A stretch of DNA of 64,000 nt, from positions 1 through 64,000 of the forward strand of contig CAVLCC010000003.1 in NCBI GenBank assembly GCA_963661535.1. Direction: 5' to 3'. Position 1 is the first letter of the stretch. Each line of letters begins with the position of its first letter. The position numbers and the translations under genes were made by a program. A model generated the notes under the pieces. The model saw only the letters and a list, made by a program, of their open reading frames with translations. It did not search any database and was not told the origin of the DNA. Origin of the DNA: CAVLCC01 sp963661535 (GTDB lineage Bacteria > Actinomycetota > Coriobacteriia > Coriobacteriales > CADBOM01). This document shows positions 34,032 through 43,620 of the stretch, one piece after another.

Positions 34032-35551
34032 TGTTTTGAGCTCCTACCCACGGGTCGAAGTGAAGCCACAAGTGCTGCTATTGTTGCCAAAACAGACAAA
34101 AATTCTAGACGACCAAGCCACATTTGTATAAAGTAGGTGATCTTTAGTGCTAATGGAGCGGTATATGACGCTATGCCCATCGTTAACCCGTTATTTGAAG
34201 TTGCAGATATAGATTCAAATAGAGCTTGATCTCCACGATATCCACATGCAACTCCCACAAACATGCCTACAATAAACGAAGCAATATATAAGACTAAAAT
34301 TACCGCAGCCACACGCACAGCACTTTGTTCAAGCGTTTTTTTGCCAAGATTTTCGTAGGTTGTTACCATCTTGGTAGAATCTGGGGAGAGCACCTGCTTA
34401 ATCTGCATAACCAAATCTTTTGCAAGCACGCCTAACCTAATGACCTTCATACCACCTGCCATCGACTCCGACATTCCCCCTACAGCCATAGCGCAAGCAA
34501 GCATCATAAAAGCACCCATAGAAACAAGGTTTCCAAGTTGTGCAGATGTAAGAGCAGAAAAACCACAACTCGTAGAAGCCGAAACTAATGTAAAGACCCC
34601 CTTTCGCAAAAGAGTGTCTAGATCTATAAAATGGTTTCCCACGAGAAGCATAGTTATAAATCCAGCCAAAATAGCCAAGGTCCACACAGCATAAACCCTT
34701 AGCTCGTAGTTTTTAAAGAAGTCTAACAAGCGTCCCTTAAATGCTCTAATAAAGAGCGCCAAACTAATTGAGCCAATGAGCATAACCACTATAAGCAATA
34801 TCTCAAAAACCCAACTGTGATAATAAGTCACCCCTACGGAATTAACTGTAAATCCGCCGGTAACATAAGCTGCAATCATAGTTCCAATTCCATGAAACAT
34901 TGCCATTTTTGGTGAAAAGCCTTTTATGACCAAGATGATTGCAGCAATTATTCCTCCAATTAAAACAACAGCAATAGAAAACCCGCCAATAAATCTAACT
35001 GTCTGCTTAATTTCTGGCATTACATGGTCGTGGCGACCCTCTGCATAATATAGAGATGCCCTGCTGCCACTGCGCACAAATGCACCTATAGAAAGTGCGA
35101 CCACAACAATTCCCTGGCCGCCTATAAACATGAGAATAAATCTCCACATAATATCTGATAGGGACATATGTTCTATGTCTACACACATCGAAAATCCTGT
35201 TGTTGTAAAGCTAGACATTCCTTCAAAAACGCTGTCGAAATATGTTGCATAATGTCCAGAAAGATAAAGCGGTATTGCAGCGAAGAGCGAACATACGAGC
35301 CATGCGATTGAGGTGATAACCACTGCTTGGCGACGCTTGAGGTTTGCAATGTTAATTTTTAGCATACACATCAAAAAGCCCGCCGAAAATGAGGCACCAA
35401 TTCCGATAATGTAGTTAACTGCAATTACAGTATTGTTTTGTGCCAAAGCAATTCCTAGAGGGATTAACATGGCAACACCGGTAAAGACTACAAGATAACC
35501 CAGATAATGAAATATTATTCGGAAGTCTTCTGCTTTTAATCTAGGCCACAT
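34028..35551 (-). CDS. trkH: TrkH-family potassium uptake protein
   Basis: Potassium channel-like uptake subunit of 507 residues with about ten hydrophobic segments and four pore-loop repeats. Selectivity-filter-like segments are TTGFSMCVD, TGGFTVNS, STSCGFSAL and SNNGLTMGI. It needs a cytosolic regulator (TrkA/KtrA) to be active, and none is encoded in this window. It starts 4 bases after a 45-codon membrane peptide gene and overlaps the next gene by 4 bases, so the three are one unit. GGGATAGAG, within the end of the small gene, is the likely ribosome-binding site. Confidence 0.92.
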   Translation of the reverse strand: MWPRLKAEDFRIIFHYLGYLVVFTGVAMLIPLGIALAQNNTVIAVNYIIGIGASFSAGFLMCMLKINIANLKRRQAVVITSIAWLVCSLFAAIPLYLSGHYATYFDSVFEGMSSFTTTGFSMCVDIEHMSLSDIMWRFILMFIGGQGIVVVALSIGAFVRSGSRASLYYAEGRHDHVMPEIKQTVRFIGGFSIAVVLIGGIIAAIILVIKGFSPKMAMFHGIGTMIAAYVTGGFTVNSVGVTYYHSWVFEILLIVVMLIGSISLALFIRAFKGRLLDFFKNYELRVYAVWTLAILAGFITMLLVGNHFIDLDTLLRKGVFTLVSASTSCGFSALTSAQLGNLVSMGAFMMLACAMAVGGMSESMAGGMKVIRLGVLAKDLVMQIKQVLSPDSTKMVTTYENLGKKTLEQSAVRVAAVILVLYIASFIVGMFVGVACGYRGDQALFESISATSNNGLTMGIASYTAPLALKITYFIQMWLGRLEFLSVLATIAALVASLRPVGRSSKQ

Positions 35552-35555
35552 ATCT

Positions 35556-35693
35556 CTATCCCAAAAATGCCTTTAGCGCATATGTTAAGCCATACATAAT
35601 TCCCAAAAAGCCCATCAAGGATGCCATAACGGTAAAAATTCCCCTTGCAAAATCTCTTGCTTTATTACGCCCTGTATTATTTCTAACTTCCAT
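35556..35693 (-). CDS. 45-residue single-helix membrane peptide
   Basis: Short gene directly upstream of trkH. The peptide has a basic N-terminus (MEVRNNTGRNKARDFARG) followed by one hydrophobic helix (IFTVMASLMGFLGIMYGLTYAL) and ends KAFLG. AGGA lies about 8 bases before the ATG, and its stop is 4 bases before the trkH start. The basic-inside orientation and coupling suggest a small accessory subunit, in the manner of KdpF for KdpFABC; that comparison is analogy only. Confidence 0.7.
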   Translation of the reverse strand: MEVRNNTGRNKARDFARGIFTVMASLMGFLGIMYGLTYALKAFLG

Positions 35694-35776
35694 TTTGTAT
35701 GTCCTATTTTTAAGGTCTTCCTGTTAGTTTTGCAAGTTTTTGGCTTTGCTCTTTAGAAGTCCTCAAACATCTCCCC

Positions 35777-36595
35777 TTATAAAATTGCTGCCCTAATTAT
35801 TTTTTCTAGTCTTGCTGGCACATCGTCTTTTAAAGTATTTATATCGTCAATAGAAATTTCTTGATCTAAAATCCCTGCTGCCATGTTTGTAACAAGCGAT
35901 ACTCCAAGAGTCTCAATTTTGCATGACGAAGCAGCTATTACCTCGGGCACAGTTGACATACCAACAAGGTCTGCTCCCATAGTTCTAAAAGCTCGAATTT
36001 CTGCCGGAGTCTCAAAAGATGGACCTGCAACGCCTATATAGACTCCTTCTTTTAGCTCCTTTGCTTCTTGTTTTGCGGCTGACTTTACTTTGTCGCGCAT
36101 TTTTGGGGAGTAGGCAAATGTCATATCGGGGTGAGGTGTGCCTAGTTTTGCATCTATGCTTATATCGAGCGGATTTTTTGCCATAAGATTAATATGGTCA
36201 GAGATGAGCACAAACTCCTCTAGAGAATATTGTGGATTTATGGCACCTGCAGCATTGGTGATTATCAGCTTTTCAACACCTAGAAGCTTCATTATAAAAA
36301 TTGGGAAAGCAACCTCGCTTGCCGTGTAACCCTCGTATGTATGGATTCTTCCTTGCATACAAATTGTGGGCTGACCTGCAAAAGTTCCAATTACAAATTT
36401 GCCTGGGTGCGCTGGATTGGTGGAAGATCTCATATGAGGAACATCTTTGTAGGAAACAACGCTGTCAACCTGCATACTATTAACTGCATCAGAAAGACCT
36501 GAGCCTAAGATAATCCCCAACTTGGGCAAAACCTTGCATGTCTGTTTGATATAATCAGTTGCTTCTTGAACCTCTGTATAATTAACCGTTGCCAT
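35777..36595 (-). CDS. punA: Purine nucleoside phosphorylase
   Basis: Trimeric-type purine nucleoside phosphorylase of 272 residues, cleaving inosine and guanosine with phosphate in purine salvage. Visible conserved parts are LGIILGSGLSDAV (phosphate-binding Ser), GRIHTYEGYTASEVAFPI, NAAGAINPQYSLEEFVLISDHINLM, GPSFETPAEIRAFRTMGADLVGMSTVPEVIAA (base and ribose pocket with FETPAE) and SLVTNMAAGI. Length and motif order are typical. It lies 126 bases after addA and 83 bases ahead of the small membrane peptide gene, on the same strand as both. Confidence 0.95.
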   Translation of the reverse strand: MATVNYTEVQEATDYIKQTCKVLPKLGIILGSGLSDAVNSMQVDSVVSYKDVPHMRSSTNPAHPGKFVIGTFAGQPTICMQGRIHTYEGYTASEVAFPIFIMKLLGVEKLIITNAAGAINPQYSLEEFVLISDHINLMAKNPLDISIDAKLGTPHPDMTFAYSPKMRDKVKSAAKQEAKELKEGVYIGVAGPSFETPAEIRAFRTMGADLVGMSTVPEVIAASSCKIETLGVSLVTNMAAGILDQEISIDDINTLKDDVPARLEKIIRAAIL

Positions 36596-36721
36596 TTATA
36601 TCTCTCCAAAAACGATATCTCTCCAAAAAATTTTTAAACTTTATAATTCACTTACAAATTTATAAACTTTAATAATCGCTGCAAGTTAAACTTTTTGAAA
36701 TTTAACTAATCAATACTAGCA

Positions 36722-39700
36722 CTAAGCAAAGGTTTTTGAGCTTATCAACGCGCTTGATATTGTTTTCTCGATTATTGGTAAATCTTCTTTGTTATATTCA
36801 AACTTTATGGTCTGAGGTTGTCCATCTTGATCAACATGTTCTACTCGCACAAATGCAAGCTCCACATAGTTTGCCCACGACGTAAGCAAAGCATATGCGT
36901 AACACATAGATTGCAGTGCATGCTTTTGGTAGAGCTCCTCCTCTGTTTGGTCTTGAGTTCCACCAGTTTTGTAGTCAATAACTAGTGCATCCGCGCTGCT
37001 TGGGTTAGAACAAAGCAGATCGATTTGACCATTTATAAAATGCGGAGTTTGTGGCTCATGACCTTGCTGCTGTGTGTGTTTGCAACTAAATTCCATACAA
37101 AATGGAACCTCTGCTTGCAAATTTTGATACGTTGCAGCTCGTGCAGCTATTTTGCTATTGCACCAATTTTCGAGTGCCTTCATATATCTTGAATATTGAC
37201 GCTTTGAAATGTCAAACTTTGCCAAAATTGCATTGATTCTTGTTTGACTAGGAATCACAATGTTGCCGTTAGGGCTAGATGCGAAATCTACACTATCCGC
37301 ACCATCGGTGCAATCGTTGCCATCGTTGTTATCTGTACAACTACCGCCCAACATTTCAGACAAAACCATAAACTCTGCCGTTGCATGAAAAGCAGTACCC
37401 AGCTCAGTTGAACTATCTTCATCGGATAACAGCAACTCTCCCATGTAGTCGTATTTATCATCAATGTTATGCGCAAAAACAGGCATAGCAGTATCTGCAA
37501 TTGAACTATACGAAAACATGCCAGCCGCCTGGGCAAACCTGCGTTGTTCAACAATCATATCGTCTCTTGTTGCTGTGGGAGGAATACTAGTTGGCGCAGC
37601 TGCCTCAGAAGCACTTGCAATTTGCAGAGTCTCGTCACTACATAAAATTTGGCCTGTTTCTGTATCTGTTGACAAGTTAAGTGCCAAATATTGACCCTGC
37701 ATAGAGTCGCCATATGCAAAAGAACCACAATCTTGCGGATATCCAAGATTCTCGTCTCCCAAGCTGCCAAAAAATGCTGTGCAAATATCTTCTGATAGCG
37801 AATCTGGAGAGACCTTGGAAGAACTTCTATATGGAGTGCAAACAATTATTGCTTCAGATGCTCTGGTAAGCGCGACATAAAATCTTCGCTTTTCTTCACC
37901 AAGTTCTTCGCGCGCATAAAAGTTGCGAATGCACTTCTCAAATTGTGCACGGCTGTCTAGTCTCTCTGCATCATCTATATTAGCTGCCTCTCCGCTTTTT
38001 TCATATTCGTCTGCTGCTTTTTTGAGATTGCCAAAATCCGAAATACTTGAGCCTGGTTTTAAGACAGCAAACGTATTTGCACGATATGCTTTGCAACTAA
38101 ACGAAGAAGGCATTGAGCCTCGCTCAAACTCTGCAACAGCAACAACAGGAAATTCGAGACCCTTAGACGCATGTATAGTCATAATTCTTACGGCTTGCAA
38201 TTCGCCTGACATCAAAACTCCAGGGCCCTCTTTGCCACCGTTTTGAACCATACTTGCAAAAACAAATGTCATAGCATTTATTCCATAACAATATTCGTCT
38301 TCATAGTTAGAAATATAATCAATTGCCTTTAGCAAATTTGCACATGCCGCACTGCCTTGAGACCCAAGTGCACGCAGCCTATCCATATATCCAGAGTCTG
38401 AGAGCATCTGCGAAACAATACTGCTAATGCTTTGTTCTCCAAGACGGCAAAGCGCATCTTCAACTAGGCTGCGCAGCAACTGAAGTTCTGGAAGAGAATT
38501 ATCATCTATGCTTGCCAATCCCTTGTCTAGGTGTTTCTTTTTGCCATCGCTAGAGCAAGTAATGTCTATAAGTGTGTTGTCGGCAGTAGCAACCAGCCCA
38601 TAGCCTAACATCTGGTATAGACACATTGTATCGTGCGGGTTTGCTAGAGCTCCCAAAATTGCAGCAACTAGAGCACATTCTTGGCTTGACCAAAATCCTG
38701 AACCGCCCGCAATCACAACCTCAAAACCTTGCGCTCTTAGGGCATCGGCATATATATCAACATGTGTCATGCCTCCTAAAAGCAAAACCATGTCTCCTGG
38801 GTTGCAACCGTTCTCGCGGAACTTTGAGAACTCTCGCGCTATTGCCGCAGCTTGATACACACGTTTTGTATGCGCATCCACCCCATCTGAGGAGCCTCGA
38901 GTCTTACCTTTTCCTCTTGCTGCAATTATTTGTGCTCTAGGCATTTGATAGTCTTTGTCTTTTGAGTGTGGTCTTCCCTCGTGCAAATACAAAAATCTGT
39001 TTCCAAAAACTCTAGGCTGCTCAAATATTCGATTAGCAAACTCCAATACACACCCGTTGGACCTAAAGTTAGTTTCTAGTTTTACTGGCTGAGTTCTGGC
39101 GTCCTCTATAAATTTGTCATAAACATTTACATCAGCACCCCTAAAGCCATATATAGATTGTTGTGCATCTCCAACTGTGCAAAGCTGCGCACTTTCGTGC
39201 GTTATTAGCGAAATGATGTCAATTTGTAATTGTGAGGTATCTTGAAACTCGTCAACCATCAAAAGTCTAAACTGGTTTTTATATTCTTCTGCAATATCTG
39301 GGTAGTTCTTTAACAGTCTATAAGTTAAAACCATTAGATCATCGTTGTCTAGATAACCCTTTTGAAACTTCATCGAATCATATATTTTATTTATGCCTTT
39401 TGCCAAATCTATTGCTTCTTGGAGCAAAGAATACGACTTATAGGAGCGAATTTCGTAACATGCTTGTTTCCAGGCCTCGATGTCTTCTAAAAAACTCTCA
39501 ACAATATCTGGATAATCTTTTGCTTGCATTTTGCCAAGCTTTGCCGTCTCGCAGTTCAAAACTCTTGCAACATCTGCAAACTTATTGTTCTTATCTATAA
39601 CAATGCGTTCAAGCTCACTTAGCAACTGACGTCTAGCCAAAAGACCATCTTTAAATTTCACAGTTTCACAATCGCATGACTCATAGCGCAAAACTGCCTC

Positions 39701-40309
39701 TGAAAGTCTTCTATAAAGATTTTGAGCAACCTTAAGCGGCTGCATGGGTTTGGGTCCAATATTGATGGAATCAAACCCCAAAGAAGACGACTTAGCCGCA
39801 GAAATAAGACCTTCGACAATGTCTCGAACACTCGTTTCAAATTTGAGATTTGAACTTATTTTGTAGTCGGATAAAAACTCTACGGTGTCTCTGTCTGTTT
39901 GTGACAAAACCACTTCTATAGCTTCGTCCATTATCTTTTGACCATCGAGTTCATCTATGATTTTAAATCCAGGGTCAACATTTGCCTCCAACGCATGGGA
40001 TTTGAGTATCCTAGAACACATACCGTGTATTGTAGAAATCCAAGCTCCATCTACCAAAAGAGCTTGGTCGTGCAAACCCATTGATCTAAGAGTTGACCTA
40101 ACTCTAGCCTTAATTTCACCAGCTGCTTTATTGGTAAATGTAATGGCTAGAACCTGATTGATATCACTTAACTGATCATTTTTAAGCATCCAACATATTT
40201 TTTGTGTGAGCGTAAATGTCTTGCCAGTTCCAGCAGCAGCAGAAACCACAAGTTTGCTATCTGTTGATTCTATGCACTTGCGTTGAGCATCGGTATAATT
40301 TGCAGACAT
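36722..40309 (-). CDS. addA: AddA-like ATP-dependent helicase/nuclease
   Basis: UvrD-type superfamily 1 helicase with C-terminal nuclease, 1,195 residues, acting on double-strand ends to start homologous recombination. Motif I is SAAAGTGKTFTLTQK near residue 27, motif II LMVDEFQDTSQLQ near 350, then VGDAQQSIYGFRGAD (motif III) and IHASKGLEFPVVAVAEFERG with YVALTRASEAIIV (motifs V and VI). The PD-(D/E)XK nuclease core near the end reads VIDYKTGG. A polar insert (TDNNDGNDCTDGADSVD) interrupts the C-terminal part. The gene starts immediately after the addB stop with GAGGAGAG in the addB tail, so the two subunits are coupled. Confidence 0.9.
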   Translation of the reverse strand: MSANYTDAQRKCIESTDSKLVVSAAAGTGKTFTLTQKICWMLKNDQLSDINQVLAITFTNKAAGEIKARVRSTLRSMGLHDQALLVDGAWISTIHGMCSRILKSHALEANVDPGFKIIDELDGQKIMDEAIEVVLSQTDRDTVEFLSDYKISSNLKFETSVRDIVEGLISAAKSSSLGFDSINIGPKPMQPLKVAQNLYRRLSEAVLRYESCDCETVKFKDGLLARRQLLSELERIVIDKNNKFADVARVLNCETAKLGKMQAKDYPDIVESFLEDIEAWKQACYEIRSYKSYSLLQEAIDLAKGINKIYDSMKFQKGYLDNDDLMVLTYRLLKNYPDIAEEYKNQFRLLMVDEFQDTSQLQIDIISLITHESAQLCTVGDAQQSIYGFRGADVNVYDKFIEDARTQPVKLETNFRSNGCVLEFANRIFEQPRVFGNRFLYLHEGRPHSKDKDYQMPRAQIIAARGKGKTRGSSDGVDAHTKRVYQAAAIAREFSKFRENGCNPGDMVLLLGGMTHVDIYADALRAQGFEVVIAGGSGFWSSQECALVAAILGALANPHDTMCLYQMLGYGLVATADNTLIDITCSSDGKKKHLDKGLASIDDNSLPELQLLRSLVEDALCRLGEQSISSIVSQMLSDSGYMDRLRALGSQGSAACANLLKAIDYISNYEDEYCYGINAMTFVFASMVQNGGKEGPGVLMSGELQAVRIMTIHASKGLEFPVVAVAEFERGSMPSSFSCKAYRANTFAVLKPGSSISDFGNLKKAADEYEKSGEAANIDDAERLDSRAQFEKCIRNFYAREELGEEKRRFYVALTRASEAIIVCTPYRSSSKVSPDSLSEDICTAFFGSLGDENLGYPQDCGSFAYGDSMQGQYLALNLSTDTETGQILCSDETLQIASASEAAAPTSIPPTATRDDMIVEQRRFAQAAGMFSYSSIADTAMPVFAHNIDDKYDYMGELLLSDEDSSTELGTAFHATAEFMVLSEMLGGSCTDNNDGNDCTDGADSVDFASSPNGNIVIPSQTRINAILAKFDISKRQYSRYMKALENWCNSKIAARAATYQNLQAEVPFCMEFSCKHTQQQGHEPQTPHFINGQIDLLCSNPSSADALVIDYKTGGTQDQTEEELYQKHALQSMCYAYALLTSWANYVELAFVRVEHVDQDGQPQTIKFEYNKEDLPIIEKTISSALISSKTFA

Positions 40310-43300
40310 TTAAGCTCTCCTCTCTTTGCATCCAATTGCCATGCAATTTTTGCAGGTGTGTTTGCTTTTTGGAGCTGGGATAATTATGCCTTTTGAAATG
40401 TTATCTATAGCATCTTTAACTGCAAGCTCGGTATTCTCGATAAGCTCTAGGAAGCCGGCGCTTGACAATCCATGAACTTCTTTATTTAAAAACATATATT
40501 CAGATCCGAGAACTTCCAAGTTGTTAATTGCACACAAAGATTTTGATTTTGAATAAGACCTATAAACCAGTCCAACAACATCTAGATCAAACACTTTTTT
40601 AGCTGCAGCAGCATAAAGCAACGTTTGCATTTTCTCAGGAATTTTTTTATTGGGATTAGCGTCGGCATTTTCATCTTCTGAGGTTTGCTCCGCGTTAAAA
40701 CGATAAGTTTCACCGATTGAGCCTTTATAGTCAATTATCACGGCTCTTCCATCTTTATCTATATCAATTCTGTCGATTACCCCCGAAAACTTATGCCCTG
40801 CATATTCAAATATTTGGTCTTTGCCAAATTTCTTTTCAAACATAGACGGAACATATGGTTTCAAAAACTCTTTGTCATCTTCTAGCAAAGTGCATATTTG
40901 CCTTTTATATCTGTCTAGGTCGAGCTTTTCTTTCTCAGACAAATTGCAAAATGGACTCTGCGGATTTTCTCTTATTTCTTGCTCGATATATTTCATAGTG
41001 CAGGCGTTAACCAAATTAACTATTTGTTCTGGTGTGGTCTCATCAATTCGCGATGGACCGCCTCGGCTAGCACAAATCTCAGAATAAACACCGTTTAGTA
41101 CTCCATGAAACAAATTACCCTTAGCCAAAGCATCAATTTCGCAACCCAAACTTTGTGGACTAATTATTTTCTCCACAAACCACTTATAAGGGCATTGCAT
41201 ATATGACTCTACAAATGTAGCAGAAAGTGTTCTGGGAGCGTCGCTTGTGCCAAGAGCAGCCAAGGCAATCTTTTTGCGATCTAGTTCACTTATCTCAGAT
41301 GCTGACTGCGGATCTATTGGAACACTAAAGTTAGGGCTGCCATCCATAATTTTGGTTGGCTTACTCCCCTCATATGCAGGCTTAGAAATAAGCTCACAAA
41401 TGAGGTGTTCATCTTTGATTGTGACTATATTTTGTTCTTTGACGCTATCGGTAATTGATTTTGGAAGAACCGTTAATTTATCTAGAGCATCAAAATCATT
41501 TAGGTCTTCTCTATATGTGTCTGTTAATTCTTCAAATAACACACTTGGACGCACTTCGTTTCCATCTTTATCTGCCAAGGCTCGCTGAAATACAATCTTT
41601 TTTTGTGCTCCCCTTAGCGCCGAGTAGAAATTAAATCTCATTTTTGCAAGGTAGTTTTGTTGCACGGAGATACCAACTTTTTCTAAAAGCTGTATTCCTA
41701 AATCTTTGTCTTTTGATACTGGAAACGAGGTTGCGCTAAAGTCTGCAAATATAATTGCATCTCTCGGTTTATCTCCAGCGGCAGCCAAACGTCCAAACTC
41801 AACACATTTTGTTTCGCTCGAACCTTGCGCAACTACTTGGTATTTTATATTTGAATCTAGCAATTGGAGCATGCTTATGCACAAATCCAAAGGCAAATCT
41901 AACATTCGTCCAAACTCTATGGCACCAACAATTGATAATGCAGCAGCTTGTGATTGTGCCATCAAAGCACTTTGATGTTGTGAGTTTGGACTAGAATCGT
42001 GCTTGCCGCTGGTTTCGGAAGCTTTAAGTGCGTCTAACATAGCATCTAGAATTTGCCCGCAATCATCTTGCTTAATTGCTTTAACAATTTTTGCTGATGT
42101 TTTTGACTCTTTTGCAATATCACTTAAAACTTTATCTTTAGTTATTCCCTTGGTGTTCAGCCAAATGGCACCCAGCAAATATGCTCTTTGTTTTGAAATT
42201 CCAGAGAATTTGCTAAGAGTAAAATCACACATCATGTTAACTGTGTTGTTCATTAGACCAACAAAAGCCTTACCAATTTGTGTTTGTGCTACACTACAAC
42301 GCGTATTTCCATAAGACGAAATGCCCATGCGACGCAGCTTATCTTGAATGTCGAGCGTTGTGGTCAAGGTGTCGTTTATTACATAAATTTGTTCGGGTTC
42401 TATTCCGTCTTGTACAAGACGAGATATCTGCTGTGCTATGAGTTGCGGTTGCACCTTGACCCCAGTAGAGAATGCAAATCTAACATCGCCTACGGGTTTT
42501 GCTACCTCGTTGCCAACAAATATATTTTTGGTGATGGCTTTTATTTCAGGTGATGTGCCTGGCGTGTTATCTGTGTCATCCGTGCCGTCCGTGTTATCTG
42601 TGGCAATTGTGCCGTCCTTGTTATCTGTGGCACTTGTGCCGTCCGTGTTATCTGTGGCACTTGTGCCTCCTGTGCCCACCTCATGGCTTGCTATAGAACT
42701 CATAAAATTATTAAGAGCTAACTTGCCATCCAAAAATTGTCCAATGAGCTCATCTATTTGTTCAAAAGCAGGATTATTGAGTCCTCGCTCAAAGAAGATA
42801 TTGCAGTTGCGTCTTTCTAGAAAAGCAATTTGACAACCTGTTAATTCGCTAAATCCAACTGCAACTTCCGTGGGTTGTTCAGGGAGTGTGCAGGCCAAAT
42901 TGCGCAGAGCTTCGCCCTCTTCTATAAAGCCATGCTCATCTAGCAAAGTTCTGTATCTTTTAAGCACTGCCCAAATGCGTCCCTCAGGTGTTGACAAGTT
43001 CTCGGGTTCTGCCAACTTAGCGTCCATGCTTGGGAGACCAAAACCTTTTCTTACAACATCTGCAAGCATCTTAATAGTTCCAATAGTTGGATTAAATCTC
43101 TCTTCATCTGGCGCGCTTGGCATATTTTGTATGGTTGCAACCAGTGCCATTATCTGAATTCCAGAATTAGAAATTAGCCTACCATCTCCAAATAAGTTCC
43201 ATCTGTCTCTTATATATTCATACATGGTGCAAATCTTCATGTTAAAAGCAAGATCTTGATAAGTTGTTGCAAATAAATTTCTCCAATAATCAACATCTGC

Positions 43301-43414
43301 ACCCTTTGGCACTAACATAACCCTCGACTGCCCAAAAGGAACATCAGCCATGTGTTTAGCTACCATTTGCTGCATATGATTTGGATTTGTTGATATATGT
43401 ATTGATGCTGGCAT
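40310..43414 (-). CDS. addB: AddB-like exonuclease subunit
   Basis: Second subunit of the AddAB-type recombination nuclease, about 1,034 residues. The N-terminal part is a degenerate helicase-like region (RVMLVPKGADVDYW). The C-terminal nuclease has FSGVIDRIDIDKDGRAVIIDYKGS, with the D...DYK metal site, and QTLLYAAAAKK. Cysteines in QCPYKWF and the end CKNCMAIGC fit the iron-sulfur cluster of AddB. A 27-bp minisatellite gives a 9-residue repeat near residue 250-285. ATG 43414 is chosen over 43486 because AGAGG precedes it and MPASIHISTNP is a sensible beginning; the upstream extension has no ribosome-binding site. Confidence 0.85.
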   Translation of the reverse strand: MPASIHISTNPNHMQQMVAKHMADVPFGQSRVMLVPKGADVDYWRNLFATTYQDLAFNMKICTMYEYIRDRWNLFGDGRLISNSGIQIMALVATIQNMPSAPDEERFNPTIGTIKMLADVVRKGFGLPSMDAKLAEPENLSTPEGRIWAVLKRYRTLLDEHGFIEEGEALRNLACTLPEQPTEVAVGFSELTGCQIAFLERRNCNIFFERGLNNPAFEQIDELIGQFLDGKLALNNFMSSIASHEVGTGGTSATDNTDGTSATDNKDGTIATDNTDGTDDTDNTPGTSPEIKAITKNIFVGNEVAKPVGDVRFAFSTGVKVQPQLIAQQISRLVQDGIEPEQIYVINDTLTTTLDIQDKLRRMGISSYGNTRCSVAQTQIGKAFVGLMNNTVNMMCDFTLSKFSGISKQRAYLLGAIWLNTKGITKDKVLSDIAKESKTSAKIVKAIKQDDCGQILDAMLDALKASETSGKHDSSPNSQHQSALMAQSQAAALSIVGAIEFGRMLDLPLDLCISMLQLLDSNIKYQVVAQGSSETKCVEFGRLAAAGDKPRDAIIFADFSATSFPVSKDKDLGIQLLEKVGISVQQNYLAKMRFNFYSALRGAQKKIVFQRALADKDGNEVRPSVLFEELTDTYREDLNDFDALDKLTVLPKSITDSVKEQNIVTIKDEHLICELISKPAYEGSKPTKIMDGSPNFSVPIDPQSASEISELDRKKIALAALGTSDAPRTLSATFVESYMQCPYKWFVEKIISPQSLGCEIDALAKGNLFHGVLNGVYSEICASRGGPSRIDETTPEQIVNLVNACTMKYIEQEIRENPQSPFCNLSEKEKLDLDRYKRQICTLLEDDKEFLKPYVPSMFEKKFGKDQIFEYAGHKFSGVIDRIDIDKDGRAVIIDYKGSIGETYRFNAEQTSEDENADANPNKKIPEKMQTLLYAAAAKKVFDLDVVGLVYRSYSKSKSLCAINNLEVLGSEYMFLNKEVHGLSSAGFLELIENTELAVKDAIDNISKGIIIPAPKSKHTCKNCMAIGCKERRA
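42555..42671. repeat. 27-bp minisatellite inside addB
   Basis: The phrase GTGCCGTCC recurs at 42582, 42609 and 42636 (and as GTGCCTCC at 42663), an exact 27-bp period with about four copies. In frame it encodes GTSATDNTD-like 9-residue units. The period of three keeps the frame if the copy number changes. Confidence 0.85.
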
Positions 43415-43514
43415 ATTTAAAAACCTCTCGTAATTTCTCTCATGTTTTATAAATTTGCACTCAAGATTATCAAAGGGGGCGGACATTAATTATTTATTAA
43501 CGAAAAATCTAGGG

Positions 43515-43620
43515 AAACCGCTGTTACTCTACGCCCACAAAGAAAGCCGCTGTTACTCCACGCCCACAAAGAAAGCCGCCGTTATTCTGTAACCACAAGA
43601 GAAGCCGCCGTTATTCCACC
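43515..43620. repeat. 29-bp tandem repeat over a gene's 3' end
   Basis: Units begin at 43518, 43547, 43576 and 43605, a strict 29-bp period with about 3.5 copies (core CCGCTGTTACTC...CCCACAAAGAAAG). On the - strand the last codons and TAA stop of the ATP-grasp gene fall in the unit at 43576-43604 and its right neighbour. Two further diverged copies follow downstream, each again carrying TAA. Confidence 0.9.

Noticed and set aside
43515..43620. CRISPR array of 29-bp repeats
   Set aside because: The units adjoin directly without spacers and overlap a gene end; no cas gene is in the window.
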